From contig JACPHL010000216.1 of the NCBI GenBank assembly GCA_016188625.1, forward strand, positions 1 to 5,219: a stretch of DNA of 5,219 nt, given 5' to 3'. A program made the translations under genes and the position numbers. A model generated the notes under the pieces. It had not been told where the DNA came from, ran no database searches, and saw only the letters and a program-made list of their open reading frames with translations. The DNA comes from Candidatus Rokuibacteriota bacterium. Lineage in GTDB: Bacteria > Methylomirabilota > Methylomirabilia > Rokubacteriales > JACPHL01. Each line of letters starts with the position of its first letter. Position 1 is the stretch's first letter. Shown here in pieces: positions 1-4,934 of the stretch.

Positions 1-738
1 GAGCTCCATGGTGACCTTCTTGATCCCGGCCACCTGGCAGATCCGCTCCCCCACGTCCCGGCTCCCCGTGAAGGTGATCTTCCGCACCCGCCGGTCGCGG
101 CAGAGCGCGTCCCCGATCTCGCCGCCGGGGCCCGTGAGACACTGGATCCCCTCGGGCGGGAGCCCGGCCTCCAGGAGGATCTCGGTCAGCTTCAGGGCCG
201 AGAGGGGGGTGTCGGTCGCCGGCTTGACGCTGACCGCGTTCCCGCCGGCCAGGGCCGGCCCCACCTTGTGGCAGACCAGGTTCAGGGGGAAGTTGAAGGG
301 GCTGATGGCGACGACGATCCCGCAGGGGACCCGGATCGTGAAGGCGAACTTCCCCGCCCCGCCGGGCGCCCCGTCCACGGGCACCGTCTCCCCGTGGATC
401 CGCTTGGCCTCCTCCGCCGAGCCCAGGATGGTCTCCACGGCCCGGCTCGCCTCGAGACGGCCCTCCGCGAGGATCTTCCCCTCCTCCATGCTGATGGTCC
501 GGCCGAGCTCCTCGCTCCGGGCCCGGAGGAGGTCCGAGGCCTTGCGGAGGATCTGGTAGCGCTCGTACCCGGAGAGCTTGGCCATCGCCTTCGCCCCGCG
601 GACCGCGCTCTCCAGGGCCCGCTCCACATCGGCGGCGTCGGCGCGGGGGACGGTGTCGATCACGCTCCCGTCATAGGGGTTCACGACCTCCAGCTTGGCG
701 GGCTTGTCGATCCACTGGCCGGCGACGTACATACGCAT
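1..738 (-). CDS. Aldehyde dehydrogenase family protein, N-terminal 246 residues (3' end beyond window)
   Basis: NAD(P)-dependent aldehyde dehydrogenase, which oxidises an aldehyde to its acid in the cytoplasm. The 246 visible residues cover most of the cofactor-binding domain. SPFNFPLNL (146-154) contains the oxyanion-hole Asn149, VKPA (171-174) contains the cofactor-binding Lys172, and FTGS (223-226) is the Rossmann-fold signature. The fragment ends in VTMEL, where Glu245 is the family's general base. The catalytic Cys lies off the window. The start MYVAGQWID and the overall pattern resemble the lactaldehyde/succinate-semialdehyde/GapN-like branch (M. jannaschii MJ1411 type); the exact substrate cannot be told. 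The ATG at 738 is preceded by GGAGGT with a 6-base gap; a second in-frame ATG at 732 is less well placed. It lies 40 bases downstream of the phosphatase gene on the same strand, probably in one operon. Family assignment is firm, substrate unknown. Confidence 0.93.
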   Translation of the reverse strand, partial: MRMYVAGQWIDKPAKLEVVNPYDGSVIDTVPRADAADVERALESAVRGAKAMAKLSGYERYQILRKASDLLRARSEELGRTISMEEGKILAEGRLEASRAVETILGSAEEAKRIHGETVPVDGAPGGAGKFAFTIRVPCGIVVAISPFNFPLNLVCHKVGPALAGGNAVSVKPATDTPLSALKLTEILLEAGLPPEGIQCLTGPGGEIGDALCRDRRVRKITFTGSRDVGERICQVAGIKKVTMEL

Positions 739-744
739 GGCAGG

Positions 745-750
745 ACCTCC
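745..750 (-). promoter_or_regulatory. Shine-Dalgarno site of the aldehyde dehydrogenase gene
   Basis: GGAGGT read on the minus strand, 6 bases before the ATG at 738. It fixes that start in preference to the ATG at 732. It is the clearest ribosome binding site in the window and contrasts with the rightward genes at 1668 and 3159, which lack a well-placed one. Confidence 0.8.
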
Positions 751-778
751 GTGTGTCAGGCGTTGGGGTTCAGAAGGA

Positions 779-1582
779 TCATGATCCGGGCCGCGCGGGG
801 CCGCAAGCGGCCTCCAGCACCTCGAGCATGGCTGGATGGAGCTTCCCGTTGGTGGCCAGCACCCCGGGGCCGGCCAGCGTGAAGGGGCCGCCCTGGACGT
901 TGGTCACCACGCCGCCCGCCTCCCGGACGACGAGGCTCCCGGCCGCCAGGTCCCAGGGGCCGAGGGCCAGCTCCCAGTAGCCGTCGAACCGCCCGGCCGC
1001 GACGTAGCAGAGGTCGAGGACCGCCGAGCCGATCCGCCGGACGGCGCGGGCGCGGAGGCTGAAGGCGGCGAACTCGGAGAGGTTGGTGCGGGTGGTGGAG
1101 CGGATGGTGTAGGGGAAGCCGGTGGCCAGGAGGCTCTCGTTCAGGGCCGCCGTCTCCGAGACCCGGATCGGCTCGCCGTTGAGGGAGGCCCCGCCCCCGC
1201 GCTCGGCGACGAAGAGCTCCTCCAGGTTGGGGTCGTAGGCGACCCCGAGGACGATCTCGCCGGCGGCCTCGAGGGCGATGGCGACGCAGAACATCGGCAG
1301 CCCGTGGGCGTAGTTGGTGGTCCCGTCCAGGGGGTCGATGATCCACCGGTACTCGGAGGGCCCGCCCTGCACCCCGCCCTCCTCGGCCAGGATCCCGTGG
1401 TCGGGGTAGGCCTCGCAGAGGATCTCGACGATCGCGCGCTCCGCGCGCCGGTCCATCTCGGTGACGAGGTTGATGGCGCTCGCCCCCTTGTAGCTGATCC
1501 GGCGTACCCCGCCCAGCTCCTGGCGGAGGAGCTTGCCCGCGGTGCGGGCGGCCTCGATGGCGATCGTCGCGAAGGCGGTCAC
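779..1582 (-). CDS. suhB: Inositol monophosphatase family protein (SuhB-like)
   Basis: Mg2+-dependent sugar/inositol phosphate phosphatase, 267 residues, a normal length for the family. All metal-site motifs are intact: NLVTEMD (38-44), AEEGG (66-70), WIIDPLDGTTNYAHG (80-94, with Asp83 and Asp86), and WDLAAG with EAGG (210-215, 221-224). RRIGSAVLDLCYVAAGRFDG (182-201) is typical of bacterial SuhB-type enzymes. The likely reaction is hydrolysis of myo-inositol 1-phosphate, but members of this superfamily also act on histidinol phosphate, fructose 1,6-bisphosphate or other sugar phosphates, and the sequence does not settle which. The frame is open upstream to 1723, but the GTG at 1582 matches the family N-terminus and has AAGGT 7 bases upstream. 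It is transcribed divergently from the RNase H-like gene and is followed after 40 bases by the aldehyde dehydrogenase. The symbol is by family resemblance only. Confidence 0.93.
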   Translation of the reverse strand: MTAFATIAIEAARTAGKLLRQELGGVRRISYKGASAINLVTEMDRRAERAIVEILCEAYPDHGILAEEGGVQGGPSEYRWIIDPLDGTTNYAHGLPMFCVAIALEAAGEIVLGVAYDPNLEELFVAERGGGASLNGEPIRVSETAALNESLLATGFPYTIRSTTRTNLSEFAAFSLRARAVRRIGSAVLDLCYVAAGRFDGYWELALGPWDLAAGSLVVREAGGVVTNVQGGPFTLAGPGVLATNGKLHPAMLEVLEAACGPARPGS

Positions 1583-1667
1583 GCGTTCTACCTTAGCACA
1601 GGCGGGGGCGCGCGTCGAATGTCGCCACGCCTTGACGGATTCCCCGAGAGGATGGTATACGGGGGAC
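1583..1667. promoter_or_regulatory. Divergent intergenic region between phosphatase and RNase H-like genes
   Basis: These 85 bases must serve both outward transcription units. The rightward promoter is described separately. On the minus strand a weak candidate is TAAGGT (1595 to 1590), preceded by TGC as in an extended -10 and lying 7 bases before the GTG at 1582; TTCGAC at 1619 to 1614 sits 18 bases upstream. The AAGGT within it could equally be a ribosome binding site, so the two readings cannot be separated by eye. The palindrome GTATAC (1655-1660) offers a -10-like core on both strands. Confidence 0.4.
1632..1661 (+). promoter_or_regulatory. Sigma70-type promoter of the RNase H-like gene
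   Basis: TTGACG (1632-1637) and TATACG (1656-1661) are separated by 18 bases, matching 5 of 6 and 4 of 6 positions of the housekeeping consensus. They stand out in this GC-rich background. The usual initiation distance places the transcript start at about 1668, which is the G of the predicted GTG start codon, so the mRNA would have little or no leader. Inferred from sequence only. Confidence 0.6.
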
Positions 1668-2093
1668 GTGGGCACCAAGCCGAAGCACGACGAGCGACCG
1701 ATCCTCATCGTCACCGGGAGCATCGGGCGCGGGTTCGGACCGGGCGGGTGGGGCTTCGTGATCTGCTATCCGTCCGGGCAGGAGGTCGAGGCCGCGGGCG
1801 CGGAGCCGGAGACGACCGGTCATCGCATGGCGCTCACCGCGGTGATCCGCGCCCTCGAGCGGCTCGATCCCAAGGAGCGCCTGGCGGTCCGGGTCGTGAG
1901 CGCGAGCCCGTACGTCGTGGACGGGGCCCTGGGGAAGGTCGAGCGCAAGGCGAACGAGGACCTCTGGGCGGAGCTCGATGAGCGGGCCAAGGGGCGGAGC
2001 ATCGCCTGGGAGTGGGAGCCCGAGCAGACCATGTACTACCAGGAGCGGGCGGTGGAGCTGGCGACCGAGGTCGTGAAGCGGCTCAAGGGGTGA
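1668..2093 (+). CDS. RNase HI-fold protein lacking the catalytic residues (predicted inactive)
   Basis: 141-residue protein with recognisable RNase HI layout: a first strand with VTGS and GPGGWG (15-18, 24-29), an RMALTAVIRAL helix (53-63), a VVSASPYVVDG strand (76-86), DLW..LDE (98-105), WEW (114-116) and a C-terminal QERAVELA helix (125-132). The residues that bind catalytic metal in E. coli RNase HI (D10, E48, D70, D134) align with Thr16, Ala55, Ala79 and Val129, and the His of the active-site loop is absent. It is therefore probably not a nuclease; binding of an RNA/DNA hybrid or a protein partner is speculation. The GTG at 1668 has no well-spaced ribosome site but lies 6 bases after a -10 hexamer, suggesting leaderless translation. 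No other in-frame start fits before residue 54. The PanE-like gene begins 5 bases after the stop. Confidence 0.8.
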   Translation: MGTKPKHDERPILIVTGSIGRGFGPGGWGFVICYPSGQEVEAAGAEPETTGHRMALTAVIRALERLDPKERLAVRVVSASPYVVDGALGKVERKANEDLWAELDERAKGRSIAWEWEPEQTMYYQERAVELATEVVKRLKG

Positions 2094-2098
2094 GGGGC

Positions 2099-3034
2099 GT
2101 GCGGATCGCGGTGGTGGGGAGCGGCGGGATCGGCGGGTACTTCGGGGGATGCCTGGCCAGGGCCGGGGAGGCGGTGACCTTCCTCGCCCGGGGGGAGCAC
2201 CTCCGCGCCATCCAGGCCCGGGGTCTCGCGGTGAAGAGCCCCCACGGGGACTTCACGGTCGAGGCCCCCGCCACCGACGACCCCCGCGCCGTCGGGCCGG
2301 TGGACCTGGTGCTCTTCTCGGTGAAGTCGTACGACACCGAGGCCGCGGCCGGGGCGATCCGCCCCCTCCTGGGGCCCGAGACCGCCGTGCTCACCCTCCA
2401 GAACGGGGTGGACAACGAGGAGCGGCTCGGCCGCCTCCTCGGGACCGAGCGGATCCTCGGGGGCGCGGCCTTCATCATGTCCGTCATCGAGGCCCCGGGC
2501 GTGATCGCCCACACCTTCGGGGGCCGGATCATCTTCGGGGAGCTCGACGGCTCGGAGACCCCCCGCGCCCGGCGGATCCTGGAGCGGTTTGCCGCGGCCG
2601 GGATCCGGGCCGAGCTCTCGACGGCGATCGGGAGGGTGCTCTGGGAGAAGTATCTCCTCATCGCCGCGGTGGCGGGGATGACGGCCCTGAGCCGGCGGCC
2701 CATCGGGGAGATCCGCGCCTGCCCCGAGGCCCGCCGGATGTGCCGGGGGATCCTCGAGGAGCTGGCCGCCCTCGCCAAGGGGAGCGGGGTCGCCCTCGAC
2801 CCCGACGCGGTGGACCGCACCCTGGGCGCCATCGACCGCCTCGCCCCCGGCATGTACTCTTCCCTCTACCACGACCTTACCCACGGCAAGCGTCTCGAGC
2901 TGGAGGCGCTGCACGGCCACGCGGTCCGGCTCGGCGAGCGCCTCCGGATCCCTACCCCCATGACCTTCGCGGTCTACGCCGCGCTCCGGCCCCACGCGGT
3001 GGCCATCGAGTCCGGTCCGCAACCCCACGGGTAG
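2099..3034 (+). CDS. Ketopantoate reductase (PanE/ApbA) family protein
   Basis: 311-residue cytoplasmic NADPH-dependent reductase of the family that converts 2-dehydropantoate to pantoate in pantothenate synthesis. The N-terminus carries the Rossmann motif GSGGIGGYFG (7-16), followed by SVKSYD with Lys76 and LQNGV with Asn102. In the C-terminal domain, Lys184 (LWEKYL), Ser255 (SSLYHDL) and Glu267 (KRLELE) align with E. coli K176, S244 and E256. The three pocket Asn of E. coli (N180, N184, N194) are Ile188, Ala192 and Ile202, so this may be a paralogue with another 2-oxoacid substrate; no symbol is given. The GTG at 2099 yields the expected VRIAVVG start and has AAGGGG 8 bases upstream. A GTG at 2090 overlapping the previous stop would add three residues but is poorly placed for a ribosome site. 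Probably co-transcribed with the RNase H-like gene. Confidence 0.9.
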   Translation: MRIAVVGSGGIGGYFGGCLARAGEAVTFLARGEHLRAIQARGLAVKSPHGDFTVEAPATDDPRAVGPVDLVLFSVKSYDTEAAAGAIRPLLGPETAVLTLQNGVDNEERLGRLLGTERILGGAAFIMSVIEAPGVIAHTFGGRIIFGELDGSETPRARRILERFAAAGIRAELSTAIGRVLWEKYLLIAAVAGMTALSRRPIGEIRACPEARRMCRGILEELAALAKGSGVALDPDAVDRTLGAIDRLAPGMYSSLYHDLTHGKRLELEALHGHAVRLGERLRIPTPMTFAVYAALRPHAVAIESGPQPHG

Positions 3035-3061
3035 GGTCGGGGGGGGAGGCAGGCCCCGAAG

Positions 3062-3096
3062 CCTTTCGCCAGCGGCCAAGCCGGACTGGCGAAAGG
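3062..3096. repeat. 11-bp perfect inverted repeat
   Basis: CCTTTCGCCAG at 3062-3072 is matched exactly by its reverse complement at 3086-3096. The 13-base middle can form a further 4-bp stem (CGGC/GCCG) with a 3-base loop and a 2-base bulge. It is the longest uninterrupted stem in the intergenic gap. It may act as a transcript end or RNA-stability hairpin; there is no following T-run on either strand. Confidence 0.65.
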
Positions 3097-3116
3097 TGGG
3101 CTTTGCCCAGGGCCGT

Positions 3117-3142
3117 CGGAAGGGGGGCGGAGCCCCCCTCCG
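3117..3142. repeat. GC-only stem-loop immediately upstream of the ABC promoter
   Basis: GGGGGGC (3122-3128) pairs with GCCCCCC (3132-3138) around a GGA loop. CGGA (3117-3120) pairs with TCCG (3139-3142) outside a single bulged A at 3121. It ends 4 bases before TATAAT and covers the place where a -35 element would lie. Confidence 0.6.
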
Positions 3143-3146
3143 AGGT

Positions 3147-3152
3147 TATAAT
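3147..3152 (+). promoter_or_regulatory. Consensus -10 element of the ABC exporter operon
   Basis: A perfect TATAAT stands out in a GC-rich gap. No -35 is recognisable: the position 17 bases upstream reads GGGGCG inside the GC hairpin. Exactly 6 bases separate the hexamer from the ATG at 3159, so initiation at the normal distance would begin on the start codon itself. No Shine-Dalgarno sequence precedes that ATG. Confidence 0.65.
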
Positions 3153-3158
3153 CTTGGT

Positions 3159-4934
3159 ATGCCCCTCCGGATCCTCGTCGGCTATCTCCGTCGCCAGCGC
3201 CCCCGCTACCTCGTCGGCCTCACCCTCCTCCTCCTGAGCAACGCCTTCGCCCTGGCGATCCCCTGGATCCTGATGGGCGCCATCGAGGCGATCAGGACCG
3301 GCACCACCGTGGCCGCCCTGACCGGATCGGCCCTCGCGATCGTCCTCCTGGCCTCGCTCCAGGGCCTGACCCGCGCCTGGTCCCGCTTCGCCCTCCTCGG
3401 GGCCAGCCAGCGGGTGGAGGCCCGGATCCGCGACGACCTCTTCGCCCGGCTCCTCCGCCTCCCCCCGGCGTTCTACCAGACCCAGCGCACCGGGGACCTC
3501 ATGTCGCGCGCCACCAACGACCTCCAGGCCGTGGCCATGCTCATCGGCTTCGGCTTCCTCTCGCTGGCGAACACCGCCATCATCTACCTCGGCACCCTGG
3601 GGGCTATGCTCCGGATCGACCCCTGGCTCACCCTCTACGCCCTCGCCCCGTACCCGGCCCTCATCGCCCTGGCCAAGCGCCTGAACGGCCGCCTCCACGC
3701 CGAGACCCTCGCGGTCCAGGAGCAGCTCTCCGAGCTGTCGGCCAAGGTCCAGGAGAACCTCACGGGGGCGGCGGTGGTCCGGGCCTACGCCATGGAGCCC
3801 CGGGAGGTCGGCGCCTTCGCCCGGCTGAACGCCGAGTACCTCCGCCGGAGCCTCCGCGCCCTCCGGACCCAGGGGGCCTTCTCGCCCCTCATGGGGATCA
3901 TGGGCGGGGTCGGGACCCTGACCGTGCTCTGGCTCGGGGGGAAGGCGGTCGTGGACGGGCGGATCACCCTGGGGGCCCTGGTGGCCTTCTCGAGCTACCT
4001 CGCCTTCCTCACCTGGCCGACGATCGCCCTCGGCTGGGTCCTCTCCATCGTCCGGCGCGGCCTCACCGCCATGGAGCGGGTCGTCGAGGTCCTCACGGTC
4101 GAGCCGGCCGTCGCCGACGGGCCGGAGGCCCGGGGGCCGGTGGCGATCCAGGGGGCGATCGAGTTCCGCGACCTGAGCTTCGCCTACGACGGTCGGGACC
4201 CGGCCCTCCGGGGGATCTCGCTCGCGATCCCCGCCGGCGCCTGCGTCGCGGTCGTCGGCCCCACCGGGGCGGGGAAGACCACCCTGGCCGCCCTGATCCC
4301 CCGACTCTGGGACCCGCCGCGCGGCCGGCTCTTCATCGACGGGCGCGAGATCCACACGATCCCGCTCGCGGACCTCCGGCGGGCCATCGGGTACGTCCCC
4401 CAGGAGACCTTCCTCTTCTCCCGCCCCCTCGCCGAGAACCTGGCCCTCGGCGGCGGCGACGGCCGGCTCGGCTGGGCGGCGAGGGTCGCCGGGCTCGCCG
4501 ACGAGGTCGCGGCGTTCCCCGAGGGGTGGGGGACCGTGGTCGGCGAGCGGGGGCTGACCCTCTCCGGCGGCCAGCGCCAGCGGGCCGCCCTGGCGCGCGC
4601 CCTCCTGGTGGATCCCCGGATCCTCATCCTCGACGACCCCTTCTCGAGCGTGGACGCCGAGAAGGAGGCCGAGATCCTCGCCGGGCTCCGGGAGGTCCGG
4701 CGCGGCCGGACCACCCTCCTCATCTCCCACCGCCTCCGGGCCGCGCGCGAGGCCGATCGGATCATCGTCCTCGACGGGGGGGAGATCGTGGAGGAGGGGA
4801 CCCACGACGAGCTGCTCGCCCGGGAGGGGGTGTACGCGCGGCTCTGGCGGCGGCAGCGGCTCGAGGAGACCCTGGAGCGCTTCGGCGGCACCCCCGTCCC
4901 CGCGGGAGGGTCGCCGGGGGGGAGCGGGCCGTGA
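3159..4934 (+). CDS. ABC exporter, fused permease/ATPase, subunit 1 with degenerate ATP site
   Basis: 591-residue half-transporter of the inner membrane, a normal length for the type. Six membrane segments lie at roughly 17-40, 54-75, 126-150, 153-174, 240-262 and 268-295, with the exporter motif GDLMSRATNDL at 112-122. The ATPase domain starts near 334: Walker A GPTGAGKT (367-374), Q-loop Gln415, signature LSGGQ (468-472), Walker B ILILD (488-492) and His524 of the switch. The catalytic Glu after Walker B is Asp493, as in the first subunit of heterodimeric exporters such as BmrC/YheI or TM287, so its own ATP site is probably weak and the partner supplies the active one. The cargo (drug, lipid or peptide) is unknown. 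The ATG at 3159 follows a TATAAT by 6 bases and has no ribosome site; the frame is open back to a GTG at 3096, but that would cross the hairpins. It overlaps the next gene by 4 bases. Confidence 0.95.
   Translation: MPLRILVGYLRRQRPRYLVGLTLLLLSNAFALAIPWILMGAIEAIRTGTTVAALTGSALAIVLLASLQGLTRAWSRFALLGASQRVEARIRDDLFARLLRLPPAFYQTQRTGDLMSRATNDLQAVAMLIGFGFLSLANTAIIYLGTLGAMLRIDPWLTLYALAPYPALIALAKRLNGRLHAETLAVQEQLSELSAKVQENLTGAAVVRAYAMEPREVGAFARLNAEYLRRSLRALRTQGAFSPLMGIMGGVGTLTVLWLGGKAVVDGRITLGALVAFSSYLAFLTWPTIALGWVLSIVRRGLTAMERVVEVLTVEPAVADGPEARGPVAIQGAIEFRDLSFAYDGRDPALRGISLAIPAGACVAVVGPTGAGKTTLAALIPRLWDPPRGRLFIDGREIHTIPLADLRRAIGYVPQETFLFSRPLAENLALGGGDGRLGWAARVAGLADEVAAFPEGWGTVVGERGLTLSGGQRQRAALARALLVDPRILILDDPFSSVDAEKEAEILAGLREVRRGRTTLLISHRLRAAREADRIIVLDGGEIVEEGTHDELLAREGVYARLWRRQRLEETLERFGGTPVPAGGSPGGSGP
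4919..4924 (+). promoter_or_regulatory. Shine-Dalgarno site of ABC subunit 2
   Basis: GGGGAG lies inside the end of the upstream ABC gene, 6 bases before the GTG at 4931. It supports the 4-base GTGA stop/start overlap as the true start and implies translational coupling of the two subunits, consistent with a 1:1 complex. Confidence 0.65.

Larger units (their letters stand above)
3035..3158. repeat. Intergenic cluster of tandem hairpins, possible REP-like element
   Basis: The 124 bases between the PanE-like and ABC genes hold four consecutive potential hairpins. (1) TCGGGG 3037-3042 pairs with CCCCGA 3054-3059. (2) An 11-bp perfect inverted repeat pairs 3062-3072 with 3086-3096, with an inner 4-bp stem 3073-3076/3080-3083. 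(3) TGGGC 3097-3101 pairs with GCCCA 3105-3109 around TTT. (4) CGGA plus GGGGGGC 3117-3128 pairs with GCCCCCC plus TCCG 3132-3142, with one bulged A and a GGA loop. None is followed by a T-run, so a classic intrinsic terminator is not supported. The cluster could mark the 3' end of the upstream operon, stabilise mRNA, or be a dispersed extragenic palindrome. Copy number cannot be judged from one window. Confidence 0.55.

Noticed and set aside
1583-1723. N-terminal extension of the phosphatase to the ATG at 1723
   Set aside because: The extra 47 residues match no family N-terminus and would overlap the divergent gene and its promoter. The GTG at 1582 fits the family start.
836-1981. A 381-codon plus-strand frame crossing the phosphatase gene and the RNase H-like gene
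   Set aside because: It runs antisense to the phosphatase motifs and out of frame with the RNase H-like gene. The product is Gly/Ala/Arg/Asp-rich with no domain.
2036-3079. Long minus-strand open frames opposite the PanE-like gene (also 2083-2853)
   Set aside because: Compositionally biased shadows of a well-supported plus-strand gene, with no family motifs and no ribosome sites.
3096-3158. N-terminal extension of ABC subunit 1 to the GTG at 3096
   Set aside because: The added 21 residues would be encoded by the hairpins and the -10 hexamer. The ATG at 3159 begins a normal exporter N-terminus.
3117-3158. Intrinsic (Rho-independent) terminator after the PanE-like gene
   Set aside because: The GC stem is strong, but the following bases AGGTTATAATCTT contain no T-run and instead form a promoter, so I list it only as a hairpin.
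2952-4805. A 617-codon open frame on the minus strand opposite the first ABC gene
   Set aside because: Its translation is a low-complexity run of Gly, Pro, Asp, Glu and Arg with no recognisable domain, as expected opposite a GC-rich coding frame. The plus strand gives a complete ABC exporter there.
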